DNA from: Burkholderiales bacterium
GTDB taxonomy: Bacteria; Actinomycetota; Thermoleophilia; Gaiellales; Gaiellaceae
Direction: 5' to 3'
Length of the DNA: 6,942 bases
NCBI GenBank assembly: GCA_025935595.1
Contig: JAICUZ010000143.1
Coordinates: 1-6,942, forward strand
Below the pieces are notes generated by a model, which saw only the letters and a list, made by a program, of their open reading frames with translations, did no database searches and was not told where the DNA came from. The position numbers were made by a program, and so were the translations under genes. Each line of letters starts with the position of its first letter. The stretch's first letter is position 1. Below, piece by piece: positions 1 to 5,916 of the stretch.

Positions 1-120
1 CGGCAGCAGCTTCTTCGACGTCAGGTCGCCCGACGCGCCGAAGATGACGAGGATGCACGGGTCCGGCCGCCGTCGCAGCCGCAGCCCCTCGAGCAGCGGG
101 TTCTGCTCGGCGACGCTCAT
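1..120 (-). CDS. zwf: Glucose-6-phosphate 1-dehydrogenase, N-terminal 40 residues (cut by window edge)
   Basis: First enzyme of the oxidative pentose phosphate branch; it oxidises glucose 6-phosphate to 6-phosphogluconolactone with NADP+ (or NAD+). The ATG at 120 overlaps the gnd TGA as ATGA and is preceded by GAGGAG (123-128), with rather tight spacing. The fragment reads [15 protein letters not shown] and then, at 23-40, the G6PDH nucleotide-binding start [18 protein letters not shown]. The GASGDL fingerprint, the leader and the position after gnd make the call firm despite the short length. The rest of the gene, including the catalytic site, lies left of the window. Confidence 0.92.
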   Translation of the reverse strand, partial: MSVAEQNPLLEGLRLRRRPDPCILVIFGASGDLTSKKLLP

Positions 121-992
121 GTCTCCTCGAGCTTGACCGCGTGACCGCCGAACTGGTTGCGCAGCGCCGCGTTCACCTTCGCGGCGAACGACTCGTCCTG
201 CCGCGAGGCGAACCGCGCGAACAGCGCGGCCGTGATCACCGGCACCGGGACGTCCTCCGCCATCGCCTCGTGGATCGTCCAGCGGCCCTCACCGGAGTCC
301 TCGACGTAGCCGCGGATCTTCTCGAGATGCGATCCCTCCGCGTCGAACGCGTTGACGAGCAGCTCGAGCAGCCACGACCGCACCACGGACCCGTACCGCC
401 AGATCCCGGCGATCGCATGGAGGTCGAGGTCGAACTCGGACTTCTCCATCACTTCGAAGCCTTCGGCATACGCCTGCATGAGGCCGTACTCGATCCCGTT
501 GTGGACCATCTTCACGAAGTGCCCCGCGCCGGCCGCGCCGACGTGCGCGTAGCCGTCCTCGGGAGCAAGATCACGGAACACGGGCTCGACCTGCGCGACC
601 GCGCCGTCGTCGCCGCCGACCATCAGGCAGTAGCCGTTCGCGAGCCCCCAGACGCCGCCCGACACACCGGCGTCGACGAAGTGGATCCCTTTCGACTTCG
701 CGTCGGCGTAACGCCGCTGCGAGTCGTGGAAGTTCGAGTTACCGCCGTCGACGACCACGTCTCCCGGCGAGGCGAGCCCGAGCAGCGTCTGAAACGTGTC
801 CTCGGTGATCTTCCCGGCGGGCACCATCATCCAGAAGGAGCGCGGCGCATCGAGCTGGTCGCGTAACTCCTCGAGCGTCTTCGCGGTCGACTCGACACCC
901 GGGTCATACGTCTTCACGTCGTGGCCGCGCTCGGACAGGCGCTTCGTCATGTTGCCGCCCATGCGGCCGAGGCCGATCATGCCGAGCTGCAT
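117..992 (-). CDS. gnd: 6-phosphogluconate dehydrogenase, decarboxylating, short (YqeC/GndA-like) form
   Basis: Oxidatively decarboxylates 6-phosphogluconate to ribulose 5-phosphate and CO2 with NAD(P)+. It has 291 aa, the short form, against about 470 for the E. coli-type enzyme. The order of motifs is complete: Rossmann GLGRMG (7-12), [13 protein letters not shown] (82-94), SGGVWG (111-116), and [17 protein letters not shown] (157-173) with the catalytic Lys161, Asn165 and the substrate-binding Glu168/Tyr169. [23 protein letters not shown] at 264-286 is a C-terminal motif typical of short forms. Asp30 ends the second beta strand (VKTYDP), where NADP-specific forms tend to carry Asn-Arg; an acidic residue there usually favours NAD+. 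That cofactor call is inference. The ATG directly follows the pgi TAG with no gap, and the TGA overlaps the zwf ATG. Close relatives in the 3-hydroxyisobutyrate dehydrogenase superfamily were considered, but the [10 protein letters not shown] motif is specific to 6PGDH. Confidence 0.95.
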   Translation of the reverse strand: MQLGMIGLGRMGGNMTKRLSERGHDVKTYDPGVESTAKTLEELRDQLDAPRSFWMMVPAGKITEDTFQTLLGLASPGDVVVDGGNSNFHDSQRRYADAKSKGIHFVDAGVSGGVWGLANGYCLMVGGDDGAVAQVEPVFRDLAPEDGYAHVGAAGAGHFVKMVHNGIEYGLMQAYAEGFEVMEKSEFDLDLHAIAGIWRYGSVVRSWLLELLVNAFDAEGSHLEKIRGYVEDSGEGRWTIHEAMAEDVPVPVITAALFARFASRQDESFAAKVNAALRNQFGGHAVKLEET

Positions 993-2339
993 CTAGACCT
1001 CCTCGAGACGGACGCGCGCGACCCGCCGGCCGCGCTCCTGCAACGACGCGAAATCCCCAGCCGCCTGAGCGCGGATGAGCTTGCCGAACCCGAACGGCTG
1101 GTTCGGAATCGCGATCTCCTCACCGGTGTCGTCGACCACCTGCAGGAAGAGCCCCGTCGGTGGGCCGCCCTTGTGCAGCTGGCCCGTCGAGTGCAGGTAG
1201 CGCGGCCCGAACCCGTGCGTGACGACACAACCGGTCGCTTTCCGCGCACGCGATGCCAACGCGAGCACCTTCTCCTCGTTCGCCGCCGTGGGATTCACGA
1301 ACGCCAGGATGGCGACGTAGTCACCCGGCTGTGCCTGCGCGAACAACTCGTCAGCGGAACCGGACGGCTCGACCAGGGGATCGTCGCCGGAGGCGAGGAT
1401 CTGCTTGGTCTTGTCCTTCGCCGACTGCACGTCGGGCTGGTCGAACGGGTTGATGCCGAGGATCGAGCCTGCGACCGCGGTCGCGAACTCCCACCGGAAG
1501 AACTCCTGCCCGAGCTCGTACTCGTTCGCGAGGCGCACGTCCTGCGCCTGCCGGTCGGGCCCGTCCGCAGGCTCGCCGGGCGCCGGCACGAGCCCCTTGC
1601 CGAGCTTTCCCGTCGACTCGGCGAGTAGCTGCTCGGCCCAGAGACCGAAACTGGACGCTCCCGCGTCGATACACACCTTGTCGCGGCTGTCACGCCAGTT
1701 CTCGCCGAGTGAGAGCCCGAGCTCGAGGCCGGGGTTCCCCTCGGCGTGACGGCAGCCGTCCGCCATCTCCTGCGCGCGATCGAGGAACCGCGCGACGTCG
1801 ACGCCCATCAGCGCCGCCGGCACCATCCCGAACGCGGACAGCGCCGAGTAGCGGCCGCCGATCGTCGGCTCACCCGCGAAACACGCACGGAAGCTTCGCT
1901 TCCGCGCGAGCTCCTCGAGCTCTGAGCCCGGGTCAGTGATCGCAGCCCACACTCCACCCTTCGCGTGGAAGTAGTCGGTGTGCGAGCGCGTCTCGAGCGT
2001 CGTCCCGGACTTCGACGCAGAGACGAACAGCGTGCGCGCCACGTCGATCTTCGCTTCGAGGTCGCGGATCGCCTGCGGGTGCGTCGTGTCGAGCACGTGG
2101 AACCGGTCACGACCAAACGTGAGGCGAATCACCTCGGGAGCCAACGACGACCCGCCCATACCGAGCAGTACGACGTCGTCGACGTCACCGAAGAGCGAGT
2201 CGGCAAACGACAGCAGCAAGTCGACGTCCTCGCGCATGCGCCACGGCTCGTCGAGCCAGCCGAGCCACTTCCCTTCATCAGCTCCGGTCCAGAGCGCCGC
2301 GTCACGCGCCCAGATCCGCTCGACGACCTCGGCGCTCAT
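993..2339 (-). CDS. pgi: Glucose-6-phosphate isomerase, resembling the PGI half of Tal-Pgi fusions
   Basis: Interconverts glucose 6-phosphate and fructose 6-phosphate, returning the transaldolase/transketolase product to the oxidative branch. 448 aa. Visible motifs are LLGMGGSSLAPEV (58-70), the phosphate loop SKSGTTLET (109-117), GGRYSALSAFG (161-171, PGI signature 1), AESTGK (240-245), and INPFDQPDVQSAK (296-308), matching PGI signature 2 with Lys308 at the catalytic Lys position. About 140 residues follow, including HSTGQLHKGG (383-392). In canonical PGI, signature 2 lies near the C-terminus and the His motif precedes it, so the order here differs. This pattern resembles what I recall of fused transaldolase/PGI proteins. 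The ATG at 2339 overlaps the tal stop as ATGA. No Shine-Dalgarno is seen close upstream, which suggests translation coupled to tal. The frame stays open another 120 codons upstream, but that stretch is tal read out of frame. The TAG stop directly abuts gnd. Confidence 0.93.
   Translation of the reverse strand: MSAEVVERIWARDAALWTGADEGKWLGWLDEPWRMREDVDLLLSFADSLFGDVDDVVLLGMGGSSLAPEVIRLTFGRDRFHVLDTTHPQAIRDLEAKIDVARTLFVSASKSGTTLETRSHTDYFHAKGGVWAAITDPGSELEELARKRSFRACFAGEPTIGGRYSALSAFGMVPAALMGVDVARFLDRAQEMADGCRHAEGNPGLELGLSLGENWRDSRDKVCIDAGASSFGLWAEQLLAESTGKLGKGLVPAPGEPADGPDRQAQDVRLANEYELGQEFFRWEFATAVAGSILGINPFDQPDVQSAKDKTKQILASGDDPLVEPSGSADELFAQAQPGDYVAILAFVNPTAANEEKVLALASRARKATGCVVTHGFGPRYLHSTGQLHKGGPPTGLFLQVVDDTGEEIAIPNQPFGFGKLIRAQAAGDFASLQERGRRVARVRLEEV
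998..1004 (-). promoter_or_regulatory. Strong Shine-Dalgarno of gnd within the pgi 3' end
   Basis: GAGGAGG lies in the last codons of pgi, 5 nt before the gnd ATG, and the pgi TAG fills the end of that spacer. Its quality contrasts with pgi, which has no visible site, and suggests that gnd is translated efficiently from the shared message. Confidence 0.75.
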
Positions 2340-3436
2340 GCAGCGGCGAGCGCACCGCGCTTCGCCCGCACCTCCTCGCTGATCTGTGCGAAGGAGTCGG
2401 CGAACTTCTGCACGCCTTCCGCCTCGATCGTCTCGACGACGTCGTCGTAGGAGACGCCTGCCTTCTCGATCTGCACGAACAGGTCGCGCGCCTCGTCGAT
2501 CCCTTCGAGCACGGTGTCGCCGGGAATGGTCCCGTGATCCTGGAACGCCTCGATCGTCTCGAGCGGCATCGTGTTCACCGTCTCCGGCCCGATCAGGTCC
2601 TCGACGTAGAGCACGTCGCTGTACGCCGGGTTCTTCGTCGACGTCGACGCCCAGAGGCAACGCTGCTTCGTCGCGCCCTTGCCTTCGAGGTAGTCCCAAC
2701 GGGGCCCCTTGAACGTTTCGAGGTAGTGCTGGTACGCGAGCTTCGCGTTGGCGACCGCGAGCTTGCCCTGGAGCCCGGGATGACCGTCAAGGCGCTTGTC
2801 TGCCTCGGTGTCGACGCGCGAGACGAAGAATGACGCGACCGACGCCACCTTCGACGGATCGCCGCCGCCCGCGATCAGACGCTCGAGGCCGCGAAGGTAC
2901 GCCTCGACGACGGCCTTGTACCGCTCGAGCGAGAAGATGAGCGTGATGTTGATGGGCGTGCCGTGCGCGATCGAGTCCTCGATCGCCGGCAGGCCCGCCA
3001 TCGTCGCCGGGATCTTCACGTACAGGTTCGGCTTGTCGACCTCCTTCGAGATCCACTGCACCTGCGCGAACGTCCCCTCGGTGTCGTACGCGAGGCCCGG
3101 AAGGACCTCCATCGAGACGAAACCGTCGACGCCGTTCGACGCATCGAATGCGGGCTTCAGCACGTCGCACGCGTCGCGGATGTCCTGGAGCGCGAGCGAG
3201 AAGAAGATCTGCTCCGGGTCATCCGTCTCCGCGATCAGCTTCTTCAGGTCCTCGTCGTAGGCGGTGCCCGAAGAGAGCGCCTTCTGGAAGATCGTCGGGT
3301 TCGAGGTGACGCCGGTGACGGCGTCCTCGTCCATCATCCGCTTCAGCCCGCCCGTGTGGATGAGATCGCGCGAGAGCGTGTCGTACCAGATCGACTGCCC
3401 GCGCGCTGCAAGCTCATGCAGCCGTGATTTCGCCAT
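2336..3436 (-). CDS. tal: Transaldolase (long, about 370-aa class)
   Basis: Transfers a dihydroxyacetone unit from sedoheptulose 7-phosphate to glyceraldehyde 3-phosphate through a Schiff base, giving erythrose 4-phosphate and fructose 6-phosphate. The protein is 366 aa, matching the actinobacterial/cyanobacterial long class rather than E. coli TalB (about 317 aa). Signature GVTSNPTIF is at 42-50, the Schiff-base Lys is Lys141 in LYVKIPAT, SFFVSRVDTEADKRL is at 202-216, and LWASTSTKNP (261-270) with TVNTMP (286-291) line the phosphate side. The ATG at 3436 lies inside the rpiB 3' end, with AAGGA (3446-3450) 9 nt upstream. The N-terminus (LAARGQSIWYDTLSRDLI) fits the family. The TGA stop overlaps the pgi ATG. 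In some bacteria this class is fused to a phosphoglucose isomerase domain; here the two are separate but touching. Confidence 0.96.
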   Translation of the reverse strand: MAKSRLHELAARGQSIWYDTLSRDLIHTGGLKRMMDEDAVTGVTSNPTIFQKALSSGTAYDEDLKKLIAETDDPEQIFFSLALQDIRDACDVLKPAFDASNGVDGFVSMEVLPGLAYDTEGTFAQVQWISKEVDKPNLYVKIPATMAGLPAIEDSIAHGTPINITLIFSLERYKAVVEAYLRGLERLIAGGGDPSKVASVASFFVSRVDTEADKRLDGHPGLQGKLAVANAKLAYQHYLETFKGPRWDYLEGKGATKQRCLWASTSTKNPAYSDVLYVEDLIGPETVNTMPLETIEAFQDHGTIPGDTVLEGIDEARDLFVQIEKAGVSYDDVVETIEAEGVQKFADSFAQISEEVRAKRGALAAA

Positions 3437-3881
3437 TCTTCATCGTCCTTTCCATCTCGGCGACCTTCTGCAGGCGCTCGACATACCGCTCGCCTCCGTT
3501 GAAGGTCGCATTCAGAAACGTGACCACGAGCTCGCGAGCGAGCGACGGCCCCACGACTTCGGAGCCGAGGCAGAGCACGTTCATGTCGTCGTGCTCGACA
3601 CCTTGATGCGCCGAGTATGTGTCGTGGCAGATCGCCGCGCGAATGCCCGTCATCTTGCAGGCGGCAACGGCAGCGCCGACACCGGAGCCGCACACGAGCA
3701 CCGCGCGCTCCGCGACACCGCGTTGAATCGCCTCGCCCACCTCGCGCGCCTTGTCGGGATAGTCGATGCGAACCGCATCCGTGTCGGTGCCGAAGTCGAT
3801 CACCTCGTGCTCCGACAGGACTTCGAGCACCGCGTCACGCAAATGGACGCCGCGGTGGTCGAACGCCACCGCAACCTTCAC
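3414..3881 (-). CDS. rpiB: Ribose-5-phosphate isomerase B (RpiB/LacAB family)
   Basis: Interconverts ribulose 5-phosphate and ribose 5-phosphate, linking the Gnd product to transketolase. The GTG start gives 155 aa, close to the family's usual 150. The protein opens VKVAVAFDHRG, the typical first strand with Asp8-His9. Asp40-Tyr-Pro, CGSGVG (64-69), His97, Asn101 and the phosphate-binding Arg132/Arg136 pair follow in the expected order. Cys64 aligns with the catalytic Cys66 of E. coli RpiB; mycobacterial RpiB lacks this Cys and uses a different base. The start overlaps the tkt stop as GTGA, and the 3' end overlaps tal by 23 nt. A relative acting on allose 6-phosphate or galactose 6-phosphate is possible, but the setting among pentose phosphate genes makes the ribose role much more likely. 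Confidence 0.93.
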   Translation of the reverse strand: MKVAVAFDHRGVHLRDAVLEVLSEHEVIDFGTDTDAVRIDYPDKAREVGEAIQRGVAERAVLVCGSGVGAAVAACKMTGIRAAICHDTYSAHQGVEHDDMNVLCLGSEVVGPSLARELVVTFLNATFNGGERYVERLQKVAEMERTMKNGEITAA

Positions 3882-5878
3882 GCGACGCGCTCCAGCAGCG
3901 CCGACGCCCGCGCAACCACGTTGTCCAGGTTGTAGCCGAACTGCTCGAGGACCGTGTTGCCCGGAGCCGACGCGCCGAAATGCTCGATCGAGATCGAGCC
4001 GCCGCGGTCGCCGACCCACTTCGACCAGCCGAGCGAGACGCCCGGCTCGACCGAGAGCCGCGCCTTCACCTCGGGGGGCAACACCTCGTCACGGTACTCG
4101 GCCGACTGCGCCTCGAAGAGCTCCCAGCAGGGCATCGAGACGACGCGCACTGCAGTCCCGTCCTCCGCCAGCTTGCGCCCTGCCTCGAGCGTGAGCCCGA
4201 CCTCTGCACCCGTCGCGATCAGGATCAGATCGGGCGAGGAGCTCGATTCCCACAGCGTGTACGCGCCGCGCTCGAGACCGGAAGCAGGCGCGAGGTCGGA
4301 GCGATCGAGCGTCGATACCTTCTGCCGCGACAGTGAGAGGGCGACCGGCCCGTCGGCCCGCTCGAGCGTGACCTTCCACGCCCACGCCGTCTCGTTCGCG
4401 TCGGCCGGGCGCACGAACCAGAGGTTCGGGATGGCGCGCAGCGCGGCGTACGTCTCGACGGGCTGGTGTGTCGGGCCGTCCTCGCCGAGCCCGACCGAGT
4501 CGTGCGTCCAGGCCCAGACGACGGGCAGCCCCATGAGGGCCGACAGCCGCACTGCCGGTCGCATGTAGTCACTGAAGATCAGGAACGTCGAGCCGTAGGG
4601 CTTCACGCAGCCGCCGTGCACGGCGATGCCGTTGACGATCGATCCCATCGCGTGCTCGCGGATGCCGAACGCGATGTTACGGCCGACCCAGCTGTCGGAG
4701 AAGAGCCCGGCGCCGACGAACTCCGTCTTCGTCGACTCGACGAGGTCGGCGGCGCCGCCGATCATCGTCGGCACCGCATCCTTGAACGCCTGCATCGCCG
4801 CCTTGCCGGCGTCGCGCGTCGCGACCTCTTCGCCCGGCTCGAACTCGGGCAGCGTCCATGCGGCGATGCGGCCTGCCCACGCCGCGTCCCAGCGCTCGCG
4901 GTCCTGCGGAAACGCTTCTGACCAGCGAGCGAAGCGCGCTTCCCACTCCGTCTCGGCAGCGCTGCCGCGCTCGACCTGGTTCATGTGCGCAGCCACTTCG
5001 TCCGGGATGTAAAAGTGCTTGCCGGGGTCCCAGCCGAGCGCGTTCTTCGCCGCGGCGACCTCGTCGGCGCCGAGCGGCGAGCCGTGCGCCTTCGCCGTGT
5101 CGACCGCGTTGGGTGCGCCGTAGGCGATGTGCGTGCGGCACACGACGATGGACGGCCGCGAAGTCTCGGCCTGCGCGTTCGCGATCGCCTCGCGCAGCAC
5201 GTCGAGCTCGTTCACGTCTTCCACGTGCTGCACGTGCCAGCCGAGCGCCTCGAAGCGCGCGCCGCGGTCCTCGGTGAACGAGATCGAGGTCGTCCCGTCG
5301 ATCGTGATGTGGTTGTCGTCGTAGAAGTAGATGAGCTTCCCGAGACCGTTCGTCCCGGCGAACGACGCGGACTCGTAGGAGAGGCCCTCCATCAGGTCGC
5401 CGTCGGAGCAGATCGCGTAGACGCGGTGGTCGACGATCGGCGCGTGGGCGGGGCGGTTGAACGTCGCCGCGAGGAACCGTTCCGCGACCGCCATCCCGAC
5501 GCCGTTCGCGAATCCCTGGCCGAGCGGGCCGGTCGTCACCTCCACTCCCTCGGTGTGCCGGAACTCCGGATGCCCCGGCGTCTTCGACTGCCACTGCCGG
5601 AAGCGCTTGAGCTCTTCGAGCGAGAGGTTGTAACCGGCCAGGTGGAGCGCCGAGTACTGGAGCACGCACGCATGCCCGGCGGAGAGGACGAACCGGTCCC
5701 GGTTCGACCAATGCGAGTTCGCCGGGTTGTGGTGCATCACTTCGCCGTAGAGCAGGTACGCGAGCGGCGCGAGCGCCATCGCCGTGCCGGGGTGGCCGGC
5801 GTTCGCCTGCTGCACCATGTCCATCGACAGCGTCCTGATCGTGTCGATGGAGAGCTGTTCGATCTCCGAGTTCGCCAA
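3878..5878 (-). CDS. tkt: Transketolase
   Basis: Thiamine-diphosphate enzyme of the non-oxidative pentose phosphate pathway. It moves a two-carbon ketol unit from xylulose 5-phosphate to ribose 5-phosphate or erythrose 4-phosphate, in the cytosol. The length of 666 aa is normal for the family. Visible marks are GHPG (28-31), GH at 68-69, the diphosphate/metal motif SDGDLMEG (158-165) ending near YDDN (186-189), AHGSPLG (264-270), FGIREHAMG (404-412) with the catalytic Glu at 408, and DGPTHQPVE (467-475). The SDG in place of the classical GDG is, as I recall, common in actinobacterial transketolases. The start is TTG at 5878. It restores an N-terminus (IDTIRTLSMD before GHPG) that aligns with known transketolases, whereas the later ATG codons at residues 19 and 21 would remove part of the first helix. 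Its TGA overlaps the GTG of rpiB. It may be the first gene of the pathway block, unless transcription begins upstream of the oxidoreductase. Confidence 0.97.
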   Translation of the reverse strand: MANSEIEQLSIDTIRTLSMDMVQQANAGHPGTAMALAPLAYLLYGEVMHHNPANSHWSNRDRFVLSAGHACVLQYSALHLAGYNLSLEELKRFRQWQSKTPGHPEFRHTEGVEVTTGPLGQGFANGVGMAVAERFLAATFNRPAHAPIVDHRVYAICSDGDLMEGLSYESASFAGTNGLGKLIYFYDDNHITIDGTTSISFTEDRGARFEALGWHVQHVEDVNELDVLREAIANAQAETSRPSIVVCRTHIAYGAPNAVDTAKAHGSPLGADEVAAAKNALGWDPGKHFYIPDEVAAHMNQVERGSAAETEWEARFARWSEAFPQDRERWDAAWAGRIAAWTLPEFEPGEEVATRDAGKAAMQAFKDAVPTMIGGAADLVESTKTEFVGAGLFSDSWVGRNIAFGIREHAMGSIVNGIAVHGGCVKPYGSTFLIFSDYMRPAVRLSALMGLPVVWAWTHDSVGLGEDGPTHQPVETYAALRAIPNLWFVRPADANETAWAWKVTLERADGPVALSLSRQKVSTLDRSDLAPASGLERGAYTLWESSSSPDLILIATGAEVGLTLEAGRKLAEDGTAVRVVSMPCWELFEAQSAEYRDEVLPPEVKARLSVEPGVSLGWSKWVGDRGGSISIEHFGASAPGNTVLEQFGYNLDNVVARASALLERVA
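3890..3893 (-). promoter_or_regulatory. Shine-Dalgarno-like GGAG of rpiB inside the end of tkt
   Basis: GGAG lies 8 nt upstream of the rpiB GTG, within the last codons of tkt. The spacing is standard. This supports the GTG at 3881 over the longer frame reaching 4019, whose extra 46 residues are out-of-frame tkt sequence. Confidence 0.6.
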
Positions 5879-5881
5879 CGC

Positions 5882-5887
5882 TCCTCC
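5882..5887 (-). promoter_or_regulatory. Shine-Dalgarno site of tkt (decides the TTG start)
   Basis: On the minus strand the sequence reads GGAGGA, then GCG, then TTG. The GGAGG core lies 4 nt before the TTG. No ATG or GTG lies in frame between the upstream stop and this TTG, so the site supports TTG as the initiator. It sits in the 38-nt gap (5879-5916), which otherwise holds only a weak 4-bp inverted repeat. Confidence 0.75.
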
Positions 5888-5916
5888 AGGAATCGACTTC
5901 CCTGCGAGGGTAACGC

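Noticed and set aside
2340..2699. In-frame 120-codon upstream extension of the pgi reading frame
   Set aside because: It is rich in Arg, Asp and Gly, matches no family, and lies wholly over the conserved C-terminal part of tal in another frame. The ATG at 2339 gives the normal start.
3882..4019. 46-codon upstream extension of rpiB starting at ATG 4019
   Set aside because: It overlaps the conserved tkt C-terminus and has out-of-frame composition. The protein family begins at VKVAVAFDHRG, and the GTG there has a GGAG at good spacing.
5900..5910. Inverted repeat CCCT-GCG-AGGG in the gap between the oxidoreductase and tkt
   Set aside because: The stem is only 4 bp, with no T-run after it, so it is too weak to call a terminator or operator.
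5879..5916. Possible promoter for the tkt operon in the 38-bp gap
   Set aside because: I see no convincing -35/-10 pair, and much of the gap is taken by the ribosome binding site. A promoter inside the oxidoreductase gene or further upstream cannot be excluded.
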